Origin: Candidatus Fimivivens faecavium
GTDB taxonomy: Bacteria; Bacillota; Clostridia; Oscillospirales; Ruminococcaceae
Direction of reading: 5' to 3'
NCBI GenBank assembly: GCA_018716105.1
Contig: DVKH01000018.1
Coordinates: 1 to 63,739 of the forward strand
DNA length: 63,739 nucleotides
Shown: in pieces, positions 42,249 through 51,162 of the stretch
How positions within the stretch are numbered: position 1 is the stretch's first letter
How the letters are laid out: each line of letters starts with the position of its first letter
Notes under the pieces: generated by a model
The model's input: only the letters and a program-made list of their open reading frames with translations
Databases searched by the model: none
What the model was told of the DNA's origin: nothing
Program-made: the position numbers and the translations under genes

Positions 42249-43790
42249 TTATTTTACGTTTCGGATCAGGTCGATCACTGTTCCGTCCCGGTAGGTGACG
42301 ACGCCGACGACCTTGTCCCCATACTCGACCGGCTCCGGTTTTCCAACCACCGCTTCCGCCCGCTCTTTGAGGACCTCGATCGGGGTGGTCTCGATGCCGG
42401 CGGCGGCGAGCCGCCCGATCAAATCTCTCCGCGCGGGGTTGACCGCGACGCCAGCTTCGGTCACGAGGACGTCAACGCTGACCCCTGGGGTGACGACGGT
42501 GTTCACCCGGTCGAGGATGGTCGGGATGCGCCCGCGGATGAGCGGCGCGGTGATGATGGTGAGAGACGAACCGGCGGCTGTGTCCGGGTGGCCGCCGATC
42601 GCGCCGCGGATGACGCCGTCCGAGCCGGTCAGGACGTTGACGTTAAAGTCCGTGTCGATTTCAAGCGCGCTCAGGACCACCATATCGACCGAATCGACCG
42701 CCGAGCCCTCAAGCCCGGGGCCCGCGTAATGGTGGGCGCTCACAACGGTGTGGAACGGGTTCTCCTGTGCGGAGCGGACCGCGTCGAGGTCGAAGTCCTG
42801 CACGTCGAGCAGCTTTTTGATGAGGCCCTCCTCATGGAGCTTCACAATCGCGCCGGTGATGCCGCCGAGGGCGAAGTTCGCGGTGATGCCCTCTTCAAGC
42901 ATCTTGTCGCGCAGAAAGCGCGTCACCGCGAGCGAGGCTCCGCCGGTTCCGGTCTGGAACGAGAAGCCGTCTTTGAGATAGCCGGACGCCTCCATGACGG
43001 CGGCTGTCTTTTCGGCGATCATGAGTTCCTTCGGGTTGGTGGTAAAGCGGGTCGCGCCGGAGGCGATTCCCTTGGGATTGCCGATCTCATCGACCCGGAC
43101 GACGTAGTCGACGTCGGTCTGCGGGATCTGGCAGGGGGTGTTGGGATAGGAGACGACGTTGTTGGTGAGCAGAATGGTCTTCTGCGCGTAGTGCGCGTCC
43201 ACCATCGCATAGCCGAGGGAGCCGCAGGCGGTGGAGTTGTCCCCCTCGCGCGAAAAGCCGTTCGCGTTGCCGGCGGGGTCGCTCGACGGGACGCCGAGGA
43301 ACGCGACGTCGATCTTGAGGCTGCCGTTCGCGATGGCCCAGGCGCGCCCGCCGTGGGAGCGGAAGACGGCAGGCGTGTCCATCAGGCCGTTTGAAACCGC
43401 GTTCGCGAGTTCTCCGCGCATGCCGCTGGTCTCGATCCGGCGGATGACGCCGTTCCTGATATGCCCGATCAGCGGCGCGTGGCAGTCGGAAAGGGAACTC
43501 GCCGCGATGGCGAGATCCCGAAAGCCCATCTCCGCGAGCTTGTCGACCACCATGTTGACGATATAATCGCCGTTTCGAAAATGGTGGTGGAATGAAATCG
43601 TCATGCCGTCTTTGAGGCCCGAGAGGCGGATCGCCTCCTCCAGGCTGTCGAGAAGCTTTCGGGTTTCCTTGACAGGCGCCTTGAGGCCGGCTTCAAACGG
43701 CGTCCCCCCAAAGCGCTTTCCGTCGTAGGGGCGAAGCGGGCCGACGCCCTCGATCCGCTCCGGCAGATCCACACCCAGAATGTTTTTCAT
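42249..43790 (-). CDS. citF: Citrate lyase alpha subunit (citrate CoA-transferase)
   Basis: 513 residues. It swaps the acetyl group on the carrier protein for citrate. Signatures: SFHHHFRNGDYIVNMVVDKLAEMG, SGMRGELANAVSNGLMDTPAVFRSHGGRA, and the CoA-transferase glutamate region. It is last of citD-citE-citF on the minus strand, 7 bp after citE. The CitF C-terminus ends with VVTYRDGTVIDLIR, as in complete homologues. Length is normal (about 510-520). Confidence 0.95.
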   Translation of the reverse strand: MKNILGVDLPERIEGVGPLRPYDGKRFGGTPFEAGLKAPVKETRKLLDSLEEAIRLSGLKDGMTISFHHHFRNGDYIVNMVVDKLAEMGFRDLAIAASSLSDCHAPLIGHIRNGVIRRIETSGMRGELANAVSNGLMDTPAVFRSHGGRAWAIANGSLKIDVAFLGVPSSDPAGNANGFSREGDNSTACGSLGYAMVDAHYAQKTILLTNNVVSYPNTPCQIPQTDVDYVVRVDEIGNPKGIASGATRFTTNPKELMIAEKTAAVMEASGYLKDGFSFQTGTGGASLAVTRFLRDKMLEEGITANFALGGITGAIVKLHEEGLIKKLLDVQDFDLDAVRSAQENPFHTVVSAHHYAGPGLEGSAVDSVDMVVLSALEIDTDFNVNVLTGSDGVIRGAIGGHPDTAAGSSLTIITAPLIRGRIPTILDRVNTVVTPGVSVDVLVTEAGVAVNPARRDLIGRLAAAGIETTPIEVLKERAEAVVGKPEPVEYGDKVVGVVTYRDGTVIDLIRNVK

Positions 43791-43797
43791 CGTCCGG

Positions 43798-44715
43798 TCA
43801 CTCCTTTCCGCCTCCGTCCGTTCCGGCCAACGGGATGCCGGCGGCCTTTGCGAGCATCAGGATCCGCTCGGCGCGGTCGACAACCGGCTTGTCGACCATC
43901 TTCCCGTTGTAGGCGATGACCCCGAGGCCCTTTTCGTTCGCCTCTCTGATCGCGCCGATCACGCCGAGCGCATGGTTGATTTCCTTCTCGCTCGGGGTGT
44001 AGATCTCGATCACCGGGCGGATCTGGCGCGGGTTGATGACTGATTTTCCGTCGAAGCCGAGCTGCTTGATCAGCCTGACCTCGTTTTTAAAGCCCTCTTC
44101 GTTGTTGACGTCGCTGTAGACGGTGTCGAGGGCGGCGATCCCGGCGGCGCGTGCGGCGTTGATGATCATGCCGCGCGCAAACGAAAGCTCGAACCCCTCG
44201 GGCGAGCGCGTGGTCTTTAGGTCGGCGACATAGTCCTCCGCGCCGATGGCCATGCCGATCAGCCGCGGGCTTGCAGAGGCGATTTCATAGGCGTTGATGA
44301 TGCCAAGTCCGCTTTCAATCGCGGCCATCATGCCGACGCTCCCCTTTTGGAGGCCGTATTTCTCCTCGAACTCGCCGATCAGCCTGTCGGCCTCGACGAC
44401 GTCCTCCGCGGTTTCAGATTTCGGCAGGCGGATGACGTCGGCGCCGGCCTTCACCATCGCCTCAATATCGGCGCGGCCGTGCCCGGACGACAGGGGATTG
44501 ACGCGGACGACCTTTTCAACGCCGCCGTAGTCGATGGTGGTCAGCGCGTGATAGACCAAAAAACGCGCCGCGTCCTTTTCCGTGGCCTTGACCGAGTCTT
44601 CAAGGTCGAACATCAGCGAGTCCGCGCCGAAGATATGCGCGTCCCGCATCAGACCCGGGTTGTTGCCGGGCACAAACATCATGGTCCGTCTCAAACGTTC
44701 CCTGACGAGCGCCAT
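43798..44715 (-). CDS. citE: Citrate lyase beta subunit (citryl-ACP lyase)
   Basis: 305 residues. It cleaves citryl-ACP to oxaloacetate and acetyl-ACP. RRTMMFVPGNNPGLMRDAHIFGADSLMFDLEDSVK and FDGKSVINPRQI are the HpcH/HpaI aldolase-family features, with E in LEDSV and the metal-binding Asp/Glu positions. ATG 44715 (GGGGGGA upstream) is chosen over ATG 44721 and the farther 44730. It lies 2 bp after citD. Confidence 0.95.
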   Translation of the reverse strand: MALVRERLRRTMMFVPGNNPGLMRDAHIFGADSLMFDLEDSVKATEKDAARFLVYHALTTIDYGGVEKVVRVNPLSSGHGRADIEAMVKAGADVIRLPKSETAEDVVEADRLIGEFEEKYGLQKGSVGMMAAIESGLGIINAYEIASASPRLIGMAIGAEDYVADLKTTRSPEGFELSFARGMIINAARAAGIAALDTVYSDVNNEEGFKNEVRLIKQLGFDGKSVINPRQIRPVIEIYTPSEKEINHALGVIGAIREANEKGLGVIAYNGKMVDKPVVDRAERILMLAKAAGIPLAGTDGGGKE

Positions 44716-44717
44716 TT

Positions 44718-45005
44718 TCATTCCCCCCACTTGTAATCGGTCGAACCGGCTGCCCGGTAGAGCGCCGCTTCCACCCTTGCGCGGATGGTGCAGTCGAGCG
44801 CGCCCCGGTCGTTGAGCTGAATCCTGACGTTTTTTACGTTCGCTTTGCAGACCGTCTCCTCCACGACCTTTCGGATCTGTTTGCCGAACTGTTTTTCGAC
44901 AGTGCTCGTCAGTTCGATTTCGATCCCGGCATTCCCAGGCCCGAGGGTCACCATGACATCGCTGGATTCCAGCGTGCCCGCAGCGGCCGTTTTCACAAGT
45001 TCCAT
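44718..45005 (-). CDS. citD: Citrate lyase gamma subunit (acyl carrier protein)
   Basis: 95 residues. It carries the 2'-(5''-triphosphoribosyl)-3'-dephospho-CoA group on a serine in GTLESSDVMV. Complete family architecture. First gene of citD-citE-citF; the divergent citG at 45396 makes the prosthetic group. No citX (holo-ACP synthase) was found in the window, so that step must be encoded elsewhere or done otherwise. Confidence 0.95.
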   Translation of the reverse strand: MELVKTAAAGTLESSDVMVTLGPGNAGIEIELTSTVEKQFGKQIRKVVEETVCKANVKNVRIQLNDRGALDCTIRARVEAALYRAAGSTDYKWGE

Positions 45006-45323
45006 GTTGCCGTCACCCCTTCACTTGGTTCCGTTTGGTCTTTCCGCCTGAGCCGGGCTTCACCTCTCCCACAGGTGAATGCTTTCCCGACGCGAATTAC
45101 GCATAGCGCAGACGGGCCGGAATTTCCGCGAAAGCCGGCGAGGCGTTGGCCATGATTGGTAATCGCATCCGTTTTGCGGATATTTTAGCTGCATGGGCGC
45201 GGACGGCGCAGCCGTCAAATGTCCATATCCCCCATGCAGCAAACACAATCGGCCTAGAAAGAACCGATACCCGATTATTCTTTGCGCGCCCGCTGGAAAA
45301 ATACGAAGATCATCGCCGTTGTT
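45006..45323. other. Divergent citD-citG control region
   Basis: No gene. It contains a nested dyad: outer arms GCTGCATGGG (45188-45197) and CCCATGCAGC (45231-45240), inner arms GACGGC / GCCGTC (45202-45216). It may be an operator or an RNA structure in the cit leader. Confidence 0.5.
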
Positions 45324-45352
45324 TTGACAGCGCGGGCGCTCTGTGGTAGAAT
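45324..45352 (+). promoter_or_regulatory. Promoter of citG
   Basis: TTGACA (45324-45329), 17-bp spacer, TAGAAT (45347-45352). Confidence 0.87.
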
Positions 45353-45395
45353 CCCGCTGAATCCTATTTTGTTTTGTCATCGGGAGGGAAACGCC

Positions 45396-46280
45396 ATGCA
45401 GGAACCAACCGGCTCTTTGATCCCCGCCCCGCTTCTGCAGGAAGCGGTTTCCTCCGCCGCGCTCCGCGCTCTTCTGCGGGAGGCGGCCGCGACGCCGAAG
45501 CCGGGCCTTGTGGACCGGCGGAACAACGGCGCGCACCGGGACATGGGCTTCTACACCTTTCTCGACAGCGCCATAGCCATCGCGCCCTATTTCGGGAGGA
45601 TGGCCGCTGCCGGCGCCGAACCGGGCGCGGACGCAAAAACGCTTCTCGCCTCGATCCGGCCGATCGGGATCGCGGCGGAGCGTGCAATGAACTGCGCGAC
45701 CGGCGGGGTGAACACCCACAAAGGCGCGATTTTCTCGCTCGGGGTGCTCTCGGCCGCCGCCGGGCTGGTTTTGTCCCAAAACGGCTCCCGCCGGGCGGAG
45801 GATCTTCTCGGCGCGGCCGCAAAAATCGCTGCGCCCGCCGAAAAGGAATTAGGGCGCCTTCTGGAGGCGCCGGCGACCAACGGCGAACGCCTTTACCGGG
45901 AGCAGGGCGTGGCCGGCGTCCGGGGCGAGGCCGCCGCGGGATTTCCGGAGGTCCGGGACCGGGCGCTCCCGCTCATGAGGCGGCTTCGCCGGGAAGGGAA
46001 ACACGGCGAAGACGAAATCCTGCTGCAGGTGCTTCTGACCCTGATGGCCTCGGTCACCGACACCAACCTGCTATCCCGCGGCGGAACGGAAGGGCTCTCC
46101 TTCGCCCAGCGGGAAGCGGGGCGGATTCTCGCTCTTGGCGGCGCGCTGTGCGAGGAGGGGCGCGCGGCGCTCGGCGCGCTCGACCTCATCTTCATCGAGC
46201 GGAACCTGAGTCCGGGCGGCTGCGCCGACCTGCTCGCGCTCACGGTGTTTCTGGAGCGGTGGGAGAGCGGGGAACGATAA
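45396..46280 (+). CDS. citG: Triphosphoribosyl-dephospho-CoA synthase
   Basis: 294 residues. It makes the citrate lyase prosthetic-group precursor from ATP and dephospho-CoA. Motifs: EAAATPKPGLVDRRNNGAHRDM, GVNTHKGAIFSLG, and a C-terminal DTNLLSRGG loop. It has no CitX fusion. GGGAGGG SD; strong terminator follows. Divergent from citDEF, so cit expression is in two transcripts. Confidence 0.94.
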   Translation: MQEPTGSLIPAPLLQEAVSSAALRALLREAAATPKPGLVDRRNNGAHRDMGFYTFLDSAIAIAPYFGRMAAAGAEPGADAKTLLASIRPIGIAAERAMNCATGGVNTHKGAIFSLGVLSAAAGLVLSQNGSRRAEDLLGAAAKIAAPAEKELGRLLEAPATNGERLYREQGVAGVRGEAAAGFPEVRDRALPLMRRLRREGKHGEDEILLQVLLTLMASVTDTNLLSRGGTEGLSFAQREAGRILALGGALCEEGRAALGALDLIFIERNLSPGGCADLLALTVFLERWESGER

Positions 46281-46350
46281 AAATAGCCGTACAAGGCTAA
46301 AGCAGCCGCTGCGCGTCTATTTCCCCTTGCCTGCTGACGCTCTACAACAA

Positions 46351-46395
46351 AAAGATAAACGCATGGGCAAAACCGCCCATGCGTTTATCTTTTTT
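46351..46395. terminator. Bidirectional terminator between citG and csoR
   Basis: Perfect 15-bp stem GATAAACGCATGGGC / GCCCATGCGTTTATC flanked by A5 and T6. Confidence 0.93.
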
Positions 46396-46396
46396 G

Positions 46397-46660
46397 CTAC
46401 CGCGAGACCTGATCGAACAGTTCCATCAGTTCTTCGATTTTCTCTTCGCCGCCGCCGGCCTCGAACGCCTCCCGAACGCAGTGTTCCATATGCGCCCGGA
46501 TGATCTCCTTGTTGATCTTGGTGAGGATTGACTGGGTCGCCATCAGCTGGTGGGAGATTTCGACGCAGTAGCGGTCGTCTTCCACCATCCTGAGGATGCC
46601 GTCGAGCTGGCCGCGCGCCGTTTTGAGCAGCCGGGTTACTTTCGCCTTATCCGCTTTCAA
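46397..46660 (-). CDS. csoR: CsoR-family metal-sensing repressor
   Basis: 87 residues, all-helical DUF156 fold. The Cu(I) site ligands are visible as Cys in DDRYCVEISHQL and His/Cys in IRAHMEHCVREAF. When copper binds, CsoR releases its GC-rich operator. Start is TTG 46660 (AGGAGGG 7 bases upstream, overlapping the copA stop). It is last in copA-csoR, and a G/C-tract dyad at 49303-49327 is a good operator candidate, so the operon is probably autoregulated. Confidence 0.92.
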   Translation of the reverse strand: MKADKAKVTRLLKTARGQLDGILRMVEDDRYCVEISHQLMATQSILTKINKEIIRAHMEHCVREAFEAGGGEEKIEELMELFDQVSR

Positions 46661-46672
46661 CCGAGCGCCCTC

Positions 46673-46879
46673 CTACTCAACCGCCTTTACCTCATAGCCC
46701 GCGTCTTCGACCGCTTTTCTCAGCGCGCCGTCCGGAACCTCTTTCGAAAGGGTCACCTCGGCGCTTTTCGCCTCGAGATTCACCTTCGCCTCCACCCCGT
46801 CGAGGGCGTTCAGCGCCTTTTCCACCCGTGCGGAGCAATGCCCGCAGGACATCCCTTCGATCATAATGGTTTTTTTCAT
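46673..46879 (-). CDS. copZ: Embedded CopZ-like copper chaperone (internal in-frame start)
   Basis: 68 residues starting at ATG 46879 inside and in frame with copA: TIMIEGMSCGHCSARVEKALN plus EVTLSKEVPDGALRKAVEDAGYEV. A textbook SD (AAAGGAGG, minus strand of 46884-46894) lies 5-9 bases upstream, which is unlikely to be chance inside a coding region. The free protein would deliver Cu(I) to CopA and CsoR. Whether it is really translated separately is inferred. Confidence 0.6.
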   Translation of the reverse strand: MKKTIMIEGMSCGHCSARVEKALNALDGVEAKVNLEAKSAEVTLSKEVPDGALRKAVEDAGYEVKAVE

Positions 46880-49258
46880 GTTGCTTCCTCCTTTGATTTG
46901 TCTCTCGTATTTTGGTTCTGCCGGTGCGGCTTTGGCGGTATTTCCGTTTCCGTCTGTTTCATCCGCCGTAAAACCCGCCGCGCGCCCCTTGAAGAACTTG
47001 AGCCGCAGCGCGTTGGAAACCACGCAGACCGAGGAAAGGCTCATGGCGGCCGCCGCGATCATGGGGTTGAGGGTGAGATGAAACATTGGATAGAGAAGGC
47101 CGGCCGCAACCGGAATGCCGATGGTATTATAGAAAAACGCCCAGAACAGGTTTTCGCGGATGTTCCGGATCACCGCGCGGGAGAGCTCCACTGCGGTCAC
47201 CGCGTCGGCAAGGTCGCTCTTCATCAGGACGATATCCGCCGACTCGATCGCGACGTCGGTTCCCGCGCCGATCGCGACGCCGACGTCCGCCCGCGCGAGG
47301 GCGGGGGCGTCGTTGATGCCGTCGCCGATCATCGCGACCTTCTTGCCCTCTTCCTGGAGGGCGCGGATCTTCGATTCCTTGTCCTCGGGCAGCACTTCGG
47401 CGATCACCTTTGTCACGCCGAGTTCCCGGCCAACCGCTTCGGCGGTCCGGCGGTTGTCGCCGGTGAGCATGACAACGTCGATCCCCATCGACTCAAAGGC
47501 CCGGATAGCCCCCCGGCTGGTGGGCTTGGCGACGTCGGCGACCGCGATCAGGCCGATCAGGCCGTTTTCATCCGCAAAATAGAGCGGCGTCTTCCCCTCG
47601 TCCGCGAGGGCGCGGCTCCGCTGTTCGGCCTCCGACACGGAAACGCCGTTTTCCTGCATCATCCGAAGGTTCCCGGCAAGCAGGCGCGCGCCGTCGATTG
47701 AAGCGCGGATCCCCTGCCCGGAGACGGCTTCAAACTGCGTGATCTTCCAAAGCGGCGCGCCCCGTTCGGCGGCGTATTCGACCACCGCCTCCGCGAGCGG
47801 ATGCTCGCTCGGCTTTTCCATCGAGGCCGCAATTGAAACCAGACGGTCTGCGGTCATCGCGCCGAATACGAGGACGTCCGTAACCTGCGGTTTTCCGTTG
47901 GTGATGGTGCCGGTTTTGTCCATCACGACCGTATCGACGGCGTGAAGGGTTTCAAGTGCCTCGGCCGATTTGATCAGGATGCCGTTTTCCGCGCCCTTGC
48001 CGGTGCCGACCATGATCGCGACCGGTGTTGCGAGGCCGAGCGCGCAGGGGCAGGAGATGACCAGGACCGCGATCCCGATCGAGAGAGCGAAGGTGAAGCT
48101 CGCCCCGAGGAACAGCCAGGCCGCTGTCGCGGCGAGCGCGATCAGAATCACCGTCGGGACAAAGACGCCGCTGATCTTGTCGGCAAGCTTCGCGATCGGC
48201 GCCTTCGAAGCGCTCGCCTCCTCCACAAGGCGGATGATCTGCGCGAGGGTGGTGTCGTCGCCGACCTTTTCGGCGCGGAAGGTGAACGAACCGGTTTTGT
48301 TGATGGCCGCCGCCGAGACGCGGTCCCCCGCGGCCTTTTGGACCGGGATGCTCTCGCCGGTCAGCGCCGACTCATCGAGCGAGGATTCGCCCTCGGTAAT
48401 CACGCCGTCGACCGGGACGCTCTGGCCGGGCCTGACCACAAGCAGGTCCCCGACCGCCACTTCTTCGATCGGGATTTCGATTTCCGCTCCGTCCCGAAGG
48501 ACCACCGCCGTCTTCGGGGCGAGGTCCATCAGCTTCTGGATCGCCTCGCTGGTCTTTCCGCGCGAACGGATCTCAAGGAATTTTCCGAGGGTGATCAGCG
48601 TCAGGATCATCGCCGCGGATTCAAAATAGAGGTCCATCGAGTAGCGCGAGACCCGCTCCGCGTCGCCGTGGCCGAGGCCATAGCCGATCTGGTAGATCGC
48701 GAACACGCCGTAGGCCAGCGCGGCGGCGGAGCCGATCGCAATCAGCGAGTCCATGTTCGGCGAACGCTTCCAGAGCGTTTTGAAGCCGACCTGAAAGTAT
48801 TTCCGGTTGAGATAGACGATCGGGAGGCACAGCAGGAACTGGGTGAACGCAAAGGCTGCCGCATTCGCGTTTCCGTGCATAAAATGCGGAAGCGGAAGCC
48901 CCATCATGTGGCCCATCGAGATATAAAACAGCGGGATCAGAAAGACAAACGACCAGGCCACGCGGGTTTTCATCTGCCTGATCTCGTCAGCGAGGCGCGC
49001 GTTCGGGTCCGGGGCGGGCGCGCCCCCCGCGCTCCGCTTCGCGGCGCTTTCCGCCTCCGACGCGCCGTAACCCGCATCCTCGACCGCGGCGATGATCTCG
49101 CGGTCGCTGAGTTTTTCGCCGTCGTAATCGACAGTCATGCTGTTGGTCAGAAGGCTGACGCTGACCTGGCCGACCCCCTCGAGTTTTCCAACCGCTTTTT
49201 CGACGTGAGCCGAGCAGGCCGAGCAGGTCATGCCTGTGACATTGAATTTTCGATGCAT
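46673..49258 (-). CDS. copA: Copper-exporting P1B-type ATPase fused to a C-terminal CopZ domain
   Basis: 861 residues. Order: N-terminal HMA domain with MTCSAC (C12, C15), transmembrane helices, TGES, CPC in ISCPCALGLATP, DKTGTITNG, SEHPLAEAV, and GDGINDAPALARADVGVA. After the last helices (LRLKFFKGR) an unusual 45-residue linker leads to a second HMA with GMSCGHCSARVEK, identical in layout to free CopZ. Start ATG 49258 (AGAGGGGAAG upstream). The fused domain also has its own ribosome site (next entry). Exports Cu(I) from the cytosol. Confidence 0.93.
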   Translation of the reverse strand: MHRKFNVTGMTCSACSAHVEKAVGKLEGVGQVSVSLLTNSMTVDYDGEKLSDREIIAAVEDAGYGASEAESAAKRSAGGAPAPDPNARLADEIRQMKTRVAWSFVFLIPLFYISMGHMMGLPLPHFMHGNANAAAFAFTQFLLCLPIVYLNRKYFQVGFKTLWKRSPNMDSLIAIGSAAALAYGVFAIYQIGYGLGHGDAERVSRYSMDLYFESAAMILTLITLGKFLEIRSRGKTSEAIQKLMDLAPKTAVVLRDGAEIEIPIEEVAVGDLLVVRPGQSVPVDGVITEGESSLDESALTGESIPVQKAAGDRVSAAAINKTGSFTFRAEKVGDDTTLAQIIRLVEEASASKAPIAKLADKISGVFVPTVILIALAATAAWLFLGASFTFALSIGIAVLVISCPCALGLATPVAIMVGTGKGAENGILIKSAEALETLHAVDTVVMDKTGTITNGKPQVTDVLVFGAMTADRLVSIAASMEKPSEHPLAEAVVEYAAERGAPLWKITQFEAVSGQGIRASIDGARLLAGNLRMMQENGVSVSEAEQRSRALADEGKTPLYFADENGLIGLIAVADVAKPTSRGAIRAFESMGIDVVMLTGDNRRTAEAVGRELGVTKVIAEVLPEDKESKIRALQEEGKKVAMIGDGINDAPALARADVGVAIGAGTDVAIESADIVLMKSDLADAVTAVELSRAVIRNIRENLFWAFFYNTIGIPVAAGLLYPMFHLTLNPMIAAAAMSLSSVCVVSNALRLKFFKGRAAGFTADETDGNGNTAKAAPAEPKYERQIKGGSNMKKTIMIEGMSCGHCSARVEKALNALDGVEAKVNLEAKSAEVTLSKEVPDGALRKAVEDAGYEVKAVE

Positions 49259-49302
49259 TTCTTCCCCTCTTTCCGCTGCCGCGGACAAGCGGCGCTTGTC
49301 AT

Positions 49303-49327
49303 TAACCCCCCACCCACGGGGGGTGTA
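49303..49327 (-). promoter_or_regulatory. Candidate CsoR operator
   Basis: Inverted repeat with arms TAACCCCCC and GGGGGGTGTA around ACCCAC, the G-tract pattern typical of CsoR sites. It begins at the expected transcription start, 7 bases downstream of the -10 box. Confidence 0.72.
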
Positions 49328-49334
49328 TGTTGAT

Positions 49335-49363
49335 ACTATACCACCGCCGGCCGGCTATGTCAA
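49335..49363 (-). promoter_or_regulatory. Promoter of the copA-csoR operon
   Basis: Minus-strand TTGACA (49358-49363), 17-bp spacer, TATAGT (49335-49340). Confidence 0.9.
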
Positions 49364-49444
49364 GCGGAAAACCAAAAGAGCAGAACCGCCGGCGAATCGC
49401 TTTCCACAGTATTCCCGCCCCGCCCGGCCAGATGCATCAAGGCA

Positions 49445-49485
49445 AAAACGCCGCCCCGCAGCTCGATTTGTCGGGACGGCGTTTT
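49445..49485. terminator. Terminator of the EamA gene
   Basis: Arms AAAACGCCGcCCCG / CGGGaCGGCGTTTT with A and T runs. Confidence 0.82.
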
Positions 49486-49520
49486 CTTTTGAAAGATCCG
49501 GCTGGGCGGCAGGCGCCGCG

Positions 49521-50417
49521 TCAATCCTGGGTTTTCGGCTGCGACGGCGGCGAAGGCGGTTTCTGGTTCCCGTGCCAATAGACGAGAAGCGACGCGGCGA
49601 GAACGAGCAGCGCGCCGGCGATGGAATTGGGCTTTATCTGTTCGCCAAGCAGCAACGTGCTGAACAAAACGGTGAACAGGATGCCGGTGAAGTTGAAGAT
49701 GCTGACCTCGGCCGCCGGGGCAAAGCGATAAGCATAGGTGATGGCGATCTGACCAAACGAGCCGCCGGCGCCGATCAGCAGCAGCAGAACCAGCTCCAGC
49801 GGGGTTGGGACGACGAATTCCGCGATCATAAACGGAAGGCTCACAACGGCGCTGAAGGTCGAAAAATAGACGATAATCGAGAGCGCCGGAACCCGCCCCT
49901 TGAGAAAAGAGAGCAGCGTATATGCGCTTCCCGACGCAAAGCAGGACAGCAGCGCCATCGCAAGCGGTACCCAGTTCGACTCAAACCGGGGATTGACCAC
50001 CAGAAACGCACCGGCGGACGCGATCAGGAGCGCCGGGAGCTGCACCTTTGAAAGCGTCTCTTTCAGAAACACAACCGCAAACAGGGTTGTGACAAACGGC
50101 GACATCTGGGTCAGAATCGAAACGTCGGCCTGGCTGGCCGCCTTCGCCGAGGCGTAGAAAGTGAGGATCAGCCCGAGATAACCGAACAGCGAACGGCCCA
50201 GCAGCCAGAACTGGTCCCGCCGCGCGCCGAACAGCGGGAGCTTCGCCCGCGCCGCGAGGAATCCGCAGAGCAAAAGGCTGATGGAGTTGCGGAAGAATAG
50301 CTGCTCAAACAGCGGGATGCGCTTTCCGCTGACCCTGACGCAGATCTGCATCAACGAAAACGAAAACGCCGAGAGAACCATCAGCGCGATCCCCTTCTGT
50401 TTGGCGTTCAGCTTCAT
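49521..50417 (-). CDS. EamA/DMT-superfamily transporter
   Basis: 298 residues, about 10 helices in two EamA repeats. GIALMVLSAFSFSLMQICVRVSG begins repeat 1; the RNSISLLLCG loop is family-typical. Such proteins export metabolites such as amino acids; the substrate is unknown. ATG 50417 (GGGGGA upstream). A Pro/Ser-rich 15-residue tail ends the protein. Stands alone; not obviously linked to the copper operon next to it. Confidence 0.9.
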   Translation of the reverse strand: MKLNAKQKGIALMVLSAFSFSLMQICVRVSGKRIPLFEQLFFRNSISLLLCGFLAARAKLPLFGARRDQFWLLGRSLFGYLGLILTFYASAKAASQADVSILTQMSPFVTTLFAVVFLKETLSKVQLPALLIASAGAFLVVNPRFESNWVPLAMALLSCFASGSAYTLLSFLKGRVPALSIIVYFSTFSAVVSLPFMIAEFVVPTPLELVLLLLIGAGGSFGQIAITYAYRFAPAAEVSIFNFTGILFTVLFSTLLLGEQIKPNSIAGALLVLAASLLVYWHGNQKPPSPPSQPKTQD

Positions 50418-50457
50418 GACCCATTCCCCCAACGTGACATACTTTCGGAAAAAACAG

Positions 50458-51162
50458 TTAAAATAACCGCATCAGCCCCTGGTGCGCCGCGAGCCACGCG
50501 CGTTTCTCCCGATAGTCGGGGCAGTGCTGTCCCACCAGCGCCCAGAACGCGGCGGAGTGGTTGTGGTGGACAGTGTGGCAAAGCTCATGCAGGATGACAT
50601 AATCGACCACGTCCGGCGGACAGAGCATCAGGCGGCAGCTAAAATTCAGGTTGTTGCTCGCGGCGCAGGAACCCCACCGGGTCCTCGCCCCGGTGATGCG
50701 AATTTTGCCGAAGGCAAAGCCGCATCCTTCCGCCAGTTCCCGAACGCGGTCCGGGAAAAACGCGCGCGCCTCCCGCGAGAGCCACTCCCGTCCGGCTTCC
50801 TCCACATGTTCGGCCGGCAGAGCGAGCGCCGCCCCGCGGCGCTCGGCCCGCGAGAGCCGCGGGTCCAGCACCGCCATCAGCGGCCTGCCCAGAAACGGGA
50901 TCTCGGTTCCCGCTTTGACGGGACCGGCGGGAACCGTGCGCTCCCGCTCCGCGAGGAGGCGGCGCTTTTTCTCGATCCACTCGGCCTTTTCGACCACGAA
51001 GCGGTCGATCTGCGCCTGCGCAAGCCGTTTCGGCGCACGGACGACCGCCGTCCCATCCGGCAGAAGCTCGAGCGAGACGGTGCGCCGGTCCGAACGGACA
51101 AGCTGATATTCCAGTGTGAGCGAAGTCTCGTTTTCCCCAACGGGAAGCCGCAGCAACAGCAT
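50458..51162 (-). CDS. YgjP-like metallopeptidase domain protein (DUF45)
   Basis: 234 residues. The zinc motif HELCHTVHHNHSAAFWALV is characteristic of YgjP/SprT-like metal-dependent hydrolases; the RTRWGSCAASNNLNFSCRLMLCP stretch precedes it as in the family. An N-terminal beta-domain (RRTVSLELLPDGTAVVRAPKRL) is conserved too. Function unproven. Short form from ATG 51162. Downstream of the third copy of the multi-hairpin repeat. Confidence 0.9.
   Translation of the reverse strand: MLLLRLPVGENETSLTLEYQLVRSDRRTVSLELLPDGTAVVRAPKRLAQAQIDRFVVEKAEWIEKKRRLLAERERTVPAGPVKAGTEIPFLGRPLMAVLDPRLSRAERRGAALALPAEHVEEAGREWLSREARAFFPDRVRELAEGCGFAFGKIRITGARTRWGSCAASNNLNFSCRLMLCPPDVVDYVILHELCHTVHHNHSAAFWALVGQHCPDYREKRAWLAAHQGLMRLF

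Noticed and set aside
46550-47701. Plus-strand open frame antisense to copA
   Set aside because: The copA motifs on the minus strand are unambiguous; this is a shadow.
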